This document shows positions 16,842 to 25,513 of a stretch of 64,000 bases of DNA, piece after piece (within the stretch, counting starts at the first letter, position 1; every line of letters starts with the position of its first letter). A program made the position numbers and the translations under genes. Source of the stretch: an uncultured Fulvivirga sp. (GTDB lineage: Bacteria > Bacteroidota > Bacteroidia > Cytophagales > Cyclobacteriaceae). Location: the NCBI GenBank assembly GCA_947500555.1, contig CANMSE010000002.1:186001-250000 (forward strand). The letters run 5' to 3'. The notes beneath the pieces were generated by a model that worked only from the letters and a program-made list of their open reading frames with translations, had not been told where the DNA came from and searched no databases.

Positions 16842-19800
16842 TTGGCGCAATTTATTAAAAATCGATTTGTCAAGATAGTTTTATGGCTAGCCTTGTCTCT
16901 ATTTCTGCTTCTCATTGCATCAGCAGGGGCAATACAATTTCCCTATGTTCAAACAAAACTCGTCAATTTTCTCTCAGAAAAATACACTTCATTATTAGGT
17001 TATGAGCTTAGTCTTGAAAGAATTTCAATTTGGTGGTTTGATAGTATAGAAATTGAAGGTGTTAAAGTCATTGATTCTGAAGAAAACTTGATGATAAAGG
17101 CTTCTTCAATAGATATCGATTTTGATCTTTCCTCTCTTTTGGATGAAAACAATCATAATGTTGATGAAATTAAAATAAAAGAGGCTGTAGTTCATCTGAC
17201 TAAAATAGATGTTGATACTGCCTACACGCTTAACATTAACCATTTCATTAGGAAAATAAAAGCACTATCTCGTAAGCAAGGGGGATCAAAAAGAAAGTTT
17301 CTATCCTGTGATAATCTACAACTAATTAACTCCAGATTAGAATACAATGATCAGTTAAAAGATTCTATCGCTGATCGGTTTGATTATTTCCATTTTACCC
17401 TTGATAGCATAAATGGATCCTTTGACAAAGTATTTTCAGTTAAAGATACATTTGGGCTTCATGTAAAAAAGCTAAAAGGGTATGACATCGCAACAAATCT
17501 AAAAATAAAGAACCTCCAGGCTGACTTTGCAGTTTCACAAAAAGCCATGCAATTTGACAATTTAGATCTTCGGGCTGGCAATAGCGTAATCAAAGACTCA
17601 GTAAGATTTGAATACTCCAGCACTACTGATCTTAGCGATTTCAACAACAAAGTACTCATTAATGGCCATTTAGAAAATTCTGTAATAGATACCCGAGATT
17701 TGGCCTATTTCGCTCCTCAGGTCAAATATCTAAAAGAAGTATATAAGGTAACAGGTGATATGAATGGGTTAGTTAGGAATTTTGCAGTTAAAAATGCTCA
17801 CATTCTTTTTGGTGAAGGATCATCCATACGTGGGAAAATTAGGATGACTGGTTTACCCGACTTTCAAGAGACTTTCATTGACTTTGATTTGTTCAATTCG
17901 GCCATAGTCATGAATGACATAAAACCTTATATCAACTCCAAAACATATTCCCGATTAAAGCCATTTGATAGGATTCGTTTTACGGCAGAATTTCTTGGTT
18001 ATCCTAATGATTTTGTTGCCCAGGGTAATTTTTACACACAATACGGAGATATTAGTTCGGACATAAATTTGAAACTAGAGAATGATATAAGTAAGTCATC
18101 TTACAGTGGAGCATTAGCAATTGATGATTTCGATATGAAAGGGTTCATGAAAAATGAACTGTATGGATCATTAACTATGAATGGTAATATTAAAGGAACT
18201 GGATTTACTTTGGAAACTGCTGATTTCAGCCTTAATGGTGAAGTTGAAAATATCGGAATCAAGAATTATAATTATCAAAATATACTTACGAATGCCAGAT
18301 TTACTAAAGAGTTTTTTGAAGGCAATGTAAAGGTTAATGACTCCAACTTAAAGTTAAATGTGTCAGGTGCCATTGACCTTCGTGCTGGACTCAATTTCTT
18401 TAACATCAAAGCTGAGCTGGACACTATTGATCTAAAAACACTTAATATAACAGATGAGTCTATCGTTGTGAAAAGCGTTCTTGATATCAATGCCCAAGGG
18501 TTAAAAGTTGATGAAATTTTGGGAGCTGCTAATCTTGGCAAGACTTATTTAGCATATCGAGAAAACTCTATTCAAATTGACTCCTTGTCGCTTATATCTG
18601 ATAAAGATGAAGATGAACGAATTATTCTTCTAAAAACAAACCTATTAAACGCAAGAGTATTAGGAGAATTTCAAATCACTGAAGTCTATAAAGGTATGTC
18701 GACTTTGACCAAAGAATATTTGCTTAACCTTACCAATGACCAGCTACAAATCAAAGATTATTACCAAGCGAAAAATAGTGATGAGGATGAATATGATTTG
18801 AATTATGAGATAAATATCAAAGATCTAAATCCATTACTTGAGGTATTTGCACCAGAGACATATATATCTCCTAAGACTAAAATTGAAGGATCAATCACAG
18901 GTGGTTACACTTCTATCATTTCATTAAACTCAAGTATTGATAGTTTGATATATAAACAAAACACTTTTCTTGATAACGAAATACAATTAAATATTTCAAA
19001 GATATCAGATAGTACCAGTGTATTGGCTATGGCATATGTCAATTCGAAAAATCAATCATTGTCTGGAGTGGGTACTAAAGATCTACTTTTTGAAGGTATT
19101 TGGGATAATAGGCATATAGACTTTGAATTTGATTTATTTCAAGTCGATTTTGCCAATAGAGCTCTATTGTATGGTTCCGTAGATTTCAGGCCAGATTCTA
19201 TTGACCTTAAGATCCAATCGTCTGACTTAAGAATTTTGGATGAGGAATGGAATATATCAGAAAACAATCTCATTAGCTTGTCCAATAAAAATCTTGATAT
19301 CATTGAATTTAGTATTTACAACGGTGACCAACGTTTAACTATAGATGGTCAGGTATCTGAAAATCCGAATGATAAAATGGAATTATTGCTTGATAGCATT
19401 GATCTAGGAACATTAAATACTGTTCTCAATAAAGACTTATCAGGAACTATCAATGGATATGCTCGACTGCAAGACTATTATAATAGCCTGGTGATCGAAA
19501 ATAGTTTAAAAGTTGATAGCCTTGAAATTGATGAATTTTTAATAGGTGATATTGTAGCAAATAGTCATTGGAATAATTCAAAAAAACAATCAGTGATAGA
19601 TTGTAATTTGAAGCGATTGGGGTTTAACATATTCGATTTATCAGGCACCTACTCTCCTTATGAAAAAAATTCACTAAACTTAATTGCAGAGTTAAACGAT
19701 ACTGAACTCAAAATAGTTGAACCATTTCTAGGTACTATTTTTTCAAATATTAGTGGTAAACTAAATGGTCGCATCAAAGTAAAAGGAACACCCTACCAGC

Positions 19801-21398
19801 CTGTTTTTGATGGAGACGGGCTGATATCAAATGCAGGCCTAACAATAAACTATTTAAACACCACATACGATTTCAGTGGGGGATTTTATCTTACAAAGAA
19901 TCAGATCGGTTTCTCTGAAATAACCCTTACAGATTTCTTTGGAAATACGGCCTCACTGAATGGATACATAGGCCATGATTACTTCAAAAACATGTACATC
20001 GATATGTACACTTCTCTTCAAGGTTTTCGAATTTTGAACACAACAAGCAGTGATAATGCATTATTTTATGGTAATGGTATTGCAACAGGTAACATTAATT
20101 TCAGCGGAGCCCTCAGCAACATGAGTATTATAGCCAATGCCAAAACAGATCGAGGGACAAGAATTTATATTCCTATTGGTGATACGGAAACCATTGAACA
20201 AGAGGAATATATCAATTTTGTTGATTTTAGTAGTAGTGACAAAATAGTTGATGAAGAAAATATTGATGTTACAGATTTAAGTGGAATAAAGCTTGATTTC
20301 GATCTGGATATTACTTCTGACGCTTATTGCGAAATAATTTTTGATATTAAATCAGGAGATATTATTCGTGGCAGAGGGAATGGTGACCTTAAATTACAAA
20401 TAGATACCAAAGGTGAATTCAACATGTTTGGTGATTATAATATTGAACAAGGCGGTTACAATTTCACACTCTACAATCTGATTAACAAAGAATTTGAAAT
20501 TTTATCTGGCAGCAAAATATCCTGGTATGGAGATCCCTATCAGGGTATTCTTGACATTAATGCTAGCTATAACCAGTTGGCTTCGTTTCTGCCATTATTG
20601 GAACAACCCACTACGGAAGAGTTTGAGTTAAGCGATGTGGTTGAATTGAGAAGAAAATATCCTGTCAATGTTTTATTAGAAATTGACGGGGCTCTACTCT
20701 CTCCATCGGTAGATTTTGACATTAAAACCGGTACATTACCTCGAAATATTCAATTGCCCGATGGCACAGTAACTGATTTAGAATTTGAATTTTTAAAATT
20801 CAAGAATAGTATAGATGAGCAAGAACTGAAAAGGCAGGTCTTTAGTTTAATTATACTTCGAAAATTTTCACCTCTGCAATCTTTTGATACGGGTGGTTCA
20901 ATTACAAGTAGTGTAAGTGAGCTATTTTCAAATCAACTTAGCTATTGGATTACCCAAGTTGACGAGAATCTTGAAATAGATGTGGATTTCGGTCAACTAG
21001 ATGATGAAGCTTTCAATACTTTTCAGCTTAGACTGTCTTACACTTTCCTTGATGGCAGATTAAGAGTGACTAGAGATGGTGGATTTACTAATCAAGCTAA
21101 TCAGGCTGATGTCTCTAGCATTGCTGGAGACTGGACCGTTGAATATCTCTTGACTCCAGATGGAAAATTCAAAGCAAAAATGTATAACCGCACGAATTAC
21201 AACCCAATAAACCCAAATGAAGAGAATCAGAACACTGTCACTACCGGGTTCAGCCTTATTCACACCCAAAGCTTTGATGAATTAAAAGACCTGTTCAAAA
21301 AGAGTAGAGAAAGATCAAAGGAAAATAATGAAGAAAGTGACGATGATTTGTTTTTCAATACTGAAGCCTCTATTCCTAAAGAAGATGAGATTAATTAG
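16842..21398 (+). CDS. TamB-like (DUF490) translocation/assembly module protein
   Basis: 1518 residues. A single membrane anchor (about 11-32, IVLWLALSLFLLLIASAGA) is followed by an AsmA-like segment and a very long beta-helical region of repeated short strands, then the TamB domain near the C-terminus (DITSDAYCEIIFDIKSGD, GDYNIEQGGYNFTLYN). TamB-type proteins bridge the periplasm, help outer-membrane protein insertion and carry phospholipids outward. The start is a TTG at 16842; no in-frame ATG precedes the membrane anchor. The C-terminal tail is charged and disordered (KSRERSKENNEESDDD). Its end overlaps the DUF2279 gene by 14 bp. No TamA-like gene is in the window. Confidence 0.88.
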   Translation: MAQFIKNRFVKIVLWLALSLFLLLIASAGAIQFPYVQTKLVNFLSEKYTSLLGYELSLERISIWWFDSIEIEGVKVIDSEENLMIKASSIDIDFDLSSLLDENNHNVDEIKIKEAVVHLTKIDVDTAYTLNINHFIRKIKALSRKQGGSKRKFLSCDNLQLINSRLEYNDQLKDSIADRFDYFHFTLDSINGSFDKVFSVKDTFGLHVKKLKGYDIATNLKIKNLQADFAVSQKAMQFDNLDLRAGNSVIKDSVRFEYSSTTDLSDFNNKVLINGHLENSVIDTRDLAYFAPQVKYLKEVYKVTGDMNGLVRNFAVKNAHILFGEGSSIRGKIRMTGLPDFQETFIDFDLFNSAIVMNDIKPYINSKTYSRLKPFDRIRFTAEFLGYPNDFVAQGNFYTQYGDISSDINLKLENDISKSSYSGALAIDDFDMKGFMKNELYGSLTMNGNIKGTGFTLETADFSLNGEVENIGIKNYNYQNILTNARFTKEFFEGNVKVNDSNLKLNVSGAIDLRAGLNFFNIKAELDTIDLKTLNITDESIVVKSVLDINAQGLKVDEILGAANLGKTYLAYRENSIQIDSLSLISDKDEDERIILLKTNLLNARVLGEFQITEVYKGMSTLTKEYLLNLTNDQLQIKDYYQAKNSDEDEYDLNYEINIKDLNPLLEVFAPETYISPKTKIEGSITGGYTSIISLNSSIDSLIYKQNTFLDNEIQLNISKISDSTSVLAMAYVNSKNQSLSGVGTKDLLFEGIWDNRHIDFEFDLFQVDFANRALLYGSVDFRPDSIDLKIQSSDLRILDEEWNISENNLISLSNKNLDIIEFSIYNGDQRLTIDGQVSENPNDKMELLLDSIDLGTLNTVLNKDLSGTINGYARLQDYYNSLVIENSLKVDSLEIDEFLIGDIVANSHWNNSKKQSVIDCNLKRLGFNIFDLSGTYSPYEKNSLNLIAELNDTELKIVEPFLGTIFSNISGKLNGRIKVKGTPYQPVFDGDGLISNAGLTINYLNTTYDFSGGFYLTKNQIGFSEITLTDFFGNTASLNGYIGHDYFKNMYIDMYTSLQGFRILNTTSSDNALFYGNGIATGNINFSGALSNMSIIANAKTDRGTRIYIPIGDTETIEQEEYINFVDFSSSDKIVDEENIDVTDLSGIKLDFDLDITSDAYCEIIFDIKSGDIIRGRGNGDLKLQIDTKGEFNMFGDYNIEQGGYNFTLYNLINKEFEILSGSKISWYGDPYQGILDINASYNQLASFLPLLEQPTTEEFELSDVVELRRKYPVNVLLEIDGALLSPSVDFDIKTGTLPRNIQLPDGTVTDLEFEFLKFKNSIDEQELKRQVFSLIILRKFSPLQSFDTGGSITSSVSELFSNQLSYWITQVDENLEIDVDFGQLDDEAFNTFQLRLSYTFLDGRLRVTRDGGFTNQANQADVSSIAGDWTVEYLLTPDGKFKAKMYNRTNYNPINPNEENQNTVTTGFSLIHTQSFDELKDLFKKSRERSKENNEESDDDLFFNTEASIPKEDEIN

Positions 21399-22251
21399 TA
21401 TTTCTTTTCTTCTTTTCTTCTTTGCATACTATGCTTCTGCTCAAGATTCCACTTCAGTTAAAAAAAGGTTAAAACCATTGGTTATTGGAAGTTCTACTCT
21501 TTATGCAGGTTCATTAATTGCTTTAAATGAATTATGGTATGCCGATTTTGAAAGACAATCCTTTCAATTTTTTAATGATAACGCTGAATGGAAACAAGTA
21601 GATAAAATCGGACATTTTTATTCTGCATTTCACATAAGTGCTGCCTCTTATCACGGATTAAAATGGGCTGGGCTAGAACATAAAAAATCTGTGATTTGGG
21701 GGGCTTTGGTAAGTACTATTGTGTTGACTCCTATCGAAATTTTTGATGGATTTTCAGCACAGTATGGCGCTTCTTATGGCGATTTGATAGCGAATACTAC
21801 TGGTGGATTATTCTTTGCCGGGCAACAACTACTTTGGAATGAAATTCGAATACATCCTAAATTCTCATTCAACAGATCCGCATATGCATCATTGCGCCCA
21901 GAAATTCTCGGGCAGGGGCTGAAAGAAGAAATATTGAAAGATTATAACGCCCAAACATATTGGTTATCATTTGACATGTCAAAGTTCAATTCATTCTTTC
22001 CAAAATGGTTGAATTTAGGTCTAGGTTATGGGGCAAAAGAAATGATATTTGCCAATGATAGGCAGAATCAAAACAGTGGTTTTGAGCCCCAACGCCAATT
22101 TTATGTAGGACTGGACATAGACATTAGTAATTTCGAGTCTAAATCTAGGGTTGTAAATACTCTAATTTATATTATCAATCTAGTAAGAATACCCGCTCCG
22201 GCTCTGGAATTTAGTGATGGTAATTTCCGCTTTCATTCATTTCATTATTAA
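21385..22251 (+). CDS. DUF2279 (YfiM-like) envelope protein
   Basis: 288 residues from the ATG at 21385, which gives a proper signal peptide (MRLISISFLLFFFAYYASA-QD); the frame stays open for 19 codons upstream, inside the TamB-like gene. The DUF2279 hallmark DKIGHFYSAFHISAAS and the polar segment EIFDGFSAQYGASYGDLIAN are present, and the rest looks like membrane or barrel strands. It is translationally coupled to the TamB-like gene, which suggests a shared role in outer-membrane assembly or lipid traffic (inference from position). Biochemical function is unknown. Confidence 0.82.
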   Translation: MRLISISFLLFFFAYYASAQDSTSVKKRLKPLVIGSSTLYAGSLIALNELWYADFERQSFQFFNDNAEWKQVDKIGHFYSAFHISAASYHGLKWAGLEHKKSVIWGALVSTIVLTPIEIFDGFSAQYGASYGDLIANTTGGLFFAGQQLLWNEIRIHPKFSFNRSAYASLRPEILGQGLKEEILKDYNAQTYWLSFDMSKFNSFFPKWLNLGLGYGAKEMIFANDRQNQNSGFEPQRQFYVGLDIDISNFESKSRVVNTLIYIINLVRIPAPALEFSDGNFRFHSFHY

Positions 22252-22296
22252 AAGCATTTTTCTAACTTACCTATTAGAACTTAAATCAATAGAAAA

Positions 22297-22695
22297 ATGG
22301 ATCTCAACTCATTTATGGCAGGTTATGCTGAAGAAATAGGCGGAACCTATTCCGAATACGATATTAGAACATCAATTATCATCGTTCCTCTTCCTGATGA
22401 GCGGTTTCAAACTGTTTTAGGTAAACTGAAGCATAGTGACAGATATGACCGACTAGGAATTGAATTTGCCTCTAAGGTTTGTGCTTATGACAGTAGTCTT
22501 AACTTAAAAAACTTGCTTGAAGAAAATGCAAATTTAAATCATGCTAAGTTTTCTGTGCTAGATGACTTTGTTTACGTTGAGGCATCCAGCTTCGTTGAAA
22601 GCGCTACTGAGGAAATTTTGAAAGAAATTATCCAGGAAGTTGCAAACGTTGCCGATGAGTTTGAGTTTAAGTTGACTGGAGCTGACGTTCATTAA
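22297..22695 (+). CDS. Conserved hypothetical protein, small acidic alpha/beta
   Basis: 132 residues, no signal peptide or membrane segment. It alternates strands and helices (TSIIIVPLPDERFQTVLGKL, FSVLDDFVYVEASSFV, EEILKEIIQEVANVADEFE), a pattern loosely like YbjN or type III chaperone-like folds, but I do not recognise the family. It lies 45 bp after the DUF2279 gene and just before the RNase P RNA, so it may share the TamB-like transcript. Confidence 0.7.
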   Translation: MDLNSFMAGYAEEIGGTYSEYDIRTSIIIVPLPDERFQTVLGKLKHSDRYDRLGIEFASKVCAYDSSLNLKNLLEENANLNHAKFSVLDDFVYVEASSFVESATEEILKEIIQEVANVADEFEFKLTGADVH

Positions 22696-22720
22696 TTCTT
22701 TTCTTTCTACTTTAAATAGC

Positions 22721-22728
22721 TAGATTTG
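22721..22728 (+). promoter_or_regulatory. rnpB: Bacteroidota -7 promoter element for RNase P RNA
   Basis: TAGATTTG fits the TAnnTTTG consensus of the primary sigma factor in Bacteroidota. It places transcription start at about 22732-22735, where the P1 helix strand GCAAGCC of the RNA begins. A clear -33 TTTG is not visible. Confidence 0.5.
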
Positions 22729-22730
22729 CA

Positions 22731-23094
22731 ACGCAAGCCGCCTTATCGCTCCGTTATACTATCGGAGAGGAAAGTCCGGGCAACGCAGAGCATCGCACTT
22801 CCTAACAGGAAGGCCTCGACTTGTCGGGGACAGAAAGTGCCACAGAAAATAAACTACTCCCGACTTGTCGGGAGAAAAGGTGAAAAGGTGGGGTAAGAGC
22901 CCACCGTCTTCGTTGGTGACAACTTAGAGCATGGTAAACCTTGCGAGTTGAAAGACCAAATAAGCTGGTATTTGAGGGTTGCTCGCCCTAACCAGTGGGT
23001 GGGTCGTTTGATTTATACAGTGATGTATGAACTAGATAAATGATAAGGCTTCCTGATTTTCAGGAAGACAGAACCCGGCTTACAGGCTTGTTTC
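22731..23094 (+). ncRNA. rnpB: RNase P RNA (bacterial type A)
   Basis: Catalytic RNA of RNase P, which trims tRNA 5' ends. The universal core is intact: GAGGAAAGTCCGGGC (P4 5' side), GGTAAGAGCCCACCG, GCATGGTAAACC, AGACCAAATA and ACAGAACCCGGCTTA (P4 3' side). P1 pairs GCAAGCC at 22733-22739 with GGCTTGT at 23085-23091 and sets both ends. Two stems, at 22814-22829 and 22857-22874, share the sequence CGACTTGTCGGG; a third hairpin at 23050-23067 reads CTTCCTG-ATTT-TCAGGAAG. The 364-nt length is normal for type A. Confidence 0.95.
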
Positions 23095-23110
23095 TAATTA
23101 AAATTAAACT

Positions 23111-24271
23111 ATGGCCAAGATACTAATTATAGATGACGAACAGAGTATCAGAAATACCTTAAAAGAGATACTTGAATACGAAAAATATACCGTTGCCGAA
23201 GCTAAGGATGGTGTCGAAGGTTTGAAAATGTTAGATAAAGAGCAGTTTGATGTAGCTCTTTGTGATGTAAAGATGCCGAAAATAGATGGGCTTGAAGTTC
23301 TCCAAAAGGCCATGGAAGAAGGAATCGACACACAGTTCATTATGATTAGCGCACACGGAACCATTGAAACTGCTGTTGAAGCTACCAAAAAAGGGGCTTA
23401 CGATTTCATACAAAAACCACCAGACCTTAACAGGTTACTTATTACTATACGCAACGCTATGGATAAGTCTAATCTAGTTAAGGAAACACGGGTATTGAAA
23501 AAGAAAGTATCCAAAGGATCTATAATAGTTGGTGAATCCCCAGCAATAATGGAAATCAAAGAATCCATTGATAAAGTTGCCGCTACAGATGCAAGAGTAT
23601 TAATAACCGGTGAAAATGGTACTGGAAAGGAGTTGGTAGCTCGCCAACTTCATGAAAAAAGTAATAGATCAAAAAATGGTCTAATTGAGGTTAATTGTGC
23701 CGCAATTCCATCAGAATTAATAGAAAGTGAATTGTTTGGTCATGAAAAAGGGTCTTTTACCTCTGCCGTAAAACAACGGATAGGAAAATTTGAACTTGCA
23801 AATGATGGCACTTTGTTTTTAGACGAAATTGGTGATATGAGTCTTTCGGCTCAAGCCAAAGTCCTAAGAGCTCTGCAGGAAAATAAAATTACACGTGTTG
23901 GTGGTGATAAAGAAATTGAAGTAAATGTACGTGTGGTAGCAGCAACCAATAAAGACCTTAAAGAAGAAATTGCTAACAAAAACTTCAGGGAAGATCTTTA
24001 TCATAGATTGAGTGTAATTCTTATAAAAGTACCAGCACTAAGAGATAGAGCTGATGATATTCCCTTGCTAATTGAAAAATTTCTTCTGGATATTGCAACA
24101 GATTACGGAACCAAACCAAAATCTATTTCCGCTAAAGCAGTAAAACTACTTCAACAAAAAAGCTGGACTGGTAATATAAGGGAACTTCGTAATGTAGTTG
24201 AGAGACTAGTGATTATGGGAGCAGATGAAATAAGCGAACAAGATGTTATTCGCAATACCGAAACGCAGTAA
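23111..24271 (+). CDS. Sigma-54-type response regulator without a DNA-binding domain
   Basis: 386 residues: a receiver (about 1-120, phosphoacceptor Asp52 in VALCDVKMPKIDG) and an AAA+ domain (about 138-365, Walker A TGENGTGKE, Walker B LFLDEIGDM, arginine finger region FREDLYHRLSV). The protein stops at ISEQDVIRNTETQ, so the Fis-type helix-turn-helix of NtrC is absent, and the sequence after the stop is a hairpin rather than a continuing frame. The sigma-54 loop reads GSFTSA instead of GAFTGA. Like FlgR or CtcC it may act from solution, or it may not act on sigma-54 at all. No histidine kinase is adjacent. It starts 17 bp after the RNase P RNA. Confidence 0.92.
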   Translation: MAKILIIDDEQSIRNTLKEILEYEKYTVAEAKDGVEGLKMLDKEQFDVALCDVKMPKIDGLEVLQKAMEEGIDTQFIMISAHGTIETAVEATKKGAYDFIQKPPDLNRLLITIRNAMDKSNLVKETRVLKKKVSKGSIIVGESPAIMEIKESIDKVAATDARVLITGENGTGKELVARQLHEKSNRSKNGLIEVNCAAIPSELIESELFGHEKGSFTSAVKQRIGKFELANDGTLFLDEIGDMSLSAQAKVLRALQENKITRVGGDKEIEVNVRVVAATNKDLKEEIANKNFREDLYHRLSVILIKVPALRDRADDIPLLIEKFLLDIATDYGTKPKSISAKAVKLLQQKSWTGNIRELRNVVERLVIMGADEISEQDVIRNTETQ

Positions 24272-24300
24272 TTAGAAAGAATTAAATTCTTTCTTTCTCA
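24272..24300. terminator. Hairpin between convergent genes
   Basis: AGAAAGAAT-TAA-ATTCTTTCT at 24274-24294, directly after the regulator stop and followed by a pyrimidine-rich tract. It overlaps the last codons of the small lipoprotein on the other strand. It is AT-rich, so a weak terminator. Confidence 0.4.
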
Positions 24301-24416
24301 ATTTTAACCTCTTCTTTTTGTTTTACGTCTTTTTTAGAATATGTCGGACATGTGTACTGAGTACATGCTGACATTCCGAACATAACTAAAAAGAATACCG
24401 CTAATCTTATTTTCAT
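24282..24416 (-). CDS. Small lipoprotein, 44 residues
   Basis: The ATG is complementary to 24414-24416 and the TAA to 24282-24284. The protein opens MKIRLAVFFLVMFGMSAC: a basic start, a hydrophobic core and a lipobox with Cys18. The 26-residue mature part has a second cysteine (TQYTCPTYSKKD) and then an almost purely charged lysine/glutamate helix ending EKERI. It could be a tiny anchored peptide binding another envelope component. The signal peptide makes a real gene likely despite the length. It converges on the regulator gene; the rest of 24417-24511 shows no gene. Confidence 0.65.
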   Translation of the reverse strand: MKIRLAVFFLVMFGMSACTQYTCPTYSKKDVKQKEEVKIEKERI

Positions 24417-24487
24417 CTTGTAGTGGTTTTATTAAGCCAAAGTATGCCCTAAAAGTATTAAACATTACGGACTAAATCAAAATATAT

Positions 24488-24507
24488 TTTATTTGTTCTC
24501 AAATAAA
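24488..24507 (-). terminator. Weak terminator after the LuxE-like gene
   Basis: On the minus strand TTTATTTG-AGAA-CAAATAAA follows the stop at 24512 and runs into ATATATTTT. The all-AT stem makes the call tentative. Confidence 0.35.
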
Positions 24508-24511
24508 TCTG

Positions 24512-25495
24512 CTAAACCATCAAATTACATCCTCTGACATCAGAATTATCAATTCTGCCAAGAATTTCGATCCCGTATCCCTTTTTTCTTCCAATATCTT
24601 GAGTTTCGATAAAGGCACATGTATCAAAATTTGCTAAATCTATCACATTAATACCTCCATAATTAATTTTTGACGATATATGGAATGGGTCGGTCATATC
24701 TCTTAAAACAAATTTCATAGATTTTGGCAATTCGAATATACCGTTGTTTGTAGAATATGCCTGTGAAAACAGCTCTGTCATACCATATTCTGAATGGATA
24801 TTCTCCACATTAAAACCCAATTTTAACTTTTTATGTAACTCTTCTCTAATTACCTCTTTTCTCCTACCCTTCATACCGCCCGTCTCCATAATAATATTAC
24901 CTGAGAGGTCAATTTGAAATCTTTCTACAAAATCGAGCAGAGCAAATGAAACACCTATTAGAATAATCTGTCTCCCAGTAGCTTTGGCATTTAAAAGTTG
25001 GTCATTGAGATTTTGTAGATCATCAAGATAAAACCCGGAAAACTTTGACTCGCTCCTATTTATCAAGTTTTGGACCATGTCAACGAGAGAAGAATTCCCT
25101 CTTTCAAGATATGAAGGCAATAGTGCCATAATATGAAAATTAGAAGGATCTTCATAAAACGTTTTGAAAACTTCTAATGTATGTGACACATAGAAAGAAC
25201 TGTCCCTAACAAAGTGCTTGGAATTAACACTACTAGTTGTACCACTGCTCTCAAAAACTTGCTGAGGTTGCCATTTACCCGTAATAACTTCTTTTTGCTT
25301 AAAAAAGGAGATAGGGAGATATGGTATTTGATAGATTGACGTTACATCTTGGACATGAATACCCAAATTTTGAATATATTCGTGGTAAACAGGGTTTTGA
25401 ATGACTTGACATTGAAATAACTCCAATGCATATTTTTCAAAATCTGAATCATCAGATCGGAATAATTTTTGCGCAAAACTTTTCTCAAAATCCAA
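24512..25495 (-). CDS. LuxE-like acyl-protein synthetase / acyltransferase
   Basis: 327 residues. Family features are the ATP-binding segment QVFESSGTTSSVNSKHFVRD, GVSFALLDFVERF, the MKGRRKEV segment and SEYGMTELFSQAYS near the C-terminus, the layout of LuxE and the ANL adenylate-forming enzymes. LuxE activates fatty acids as acyl-AMP and passes them to the LuxC reductase. There is no luxC, luxD or luxAB here, so bioluminescence is not implied; activation of an acyl group for lipid or surface-polymer synthesis is an inference. The start is a TTG: an in-frame TAA lies two codons upstream (25499-25501) and no ATG is near. Confidence 0.85.
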   Translation of the reverse strand: MDFEKSFAQKLFRSDDSDFEKYALELFQCQVIQNPVYHEYIQNLGIHVQDVTSIYQIPYLPISFFKQKEVITGKWQPQQVFESSGTTSSVNSKHFVRDSSFYVSHTLEVFKTFYEDPSNFHIMALLPSYLERGNSSLVDMVQNLINRSESKFSGFYLDDLQNLNDQLLNAKATGRQIILIGVSFALLDFVERFQIDLSGNIIMETGGMKGRRKEVIREELHKKLKLGFNVENIHSEYGMTELFSQAYSTNNGIFELPKSMKFVLRDMTDPFHISSKINYGGINVIDLANFDTCAFIETQDIGRKKGYGIEILGRIDNSDVRGCNLMV

Positions 25496-25513
25496 TCGTT
25501 ACTTATTAGGTAG

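Noticed and set aside
24512..25495. Bioluminescence locus suggested by the LuxE-like protein
   Set aside because: No luxA, luxB, luxC or luxD genes are in the window.
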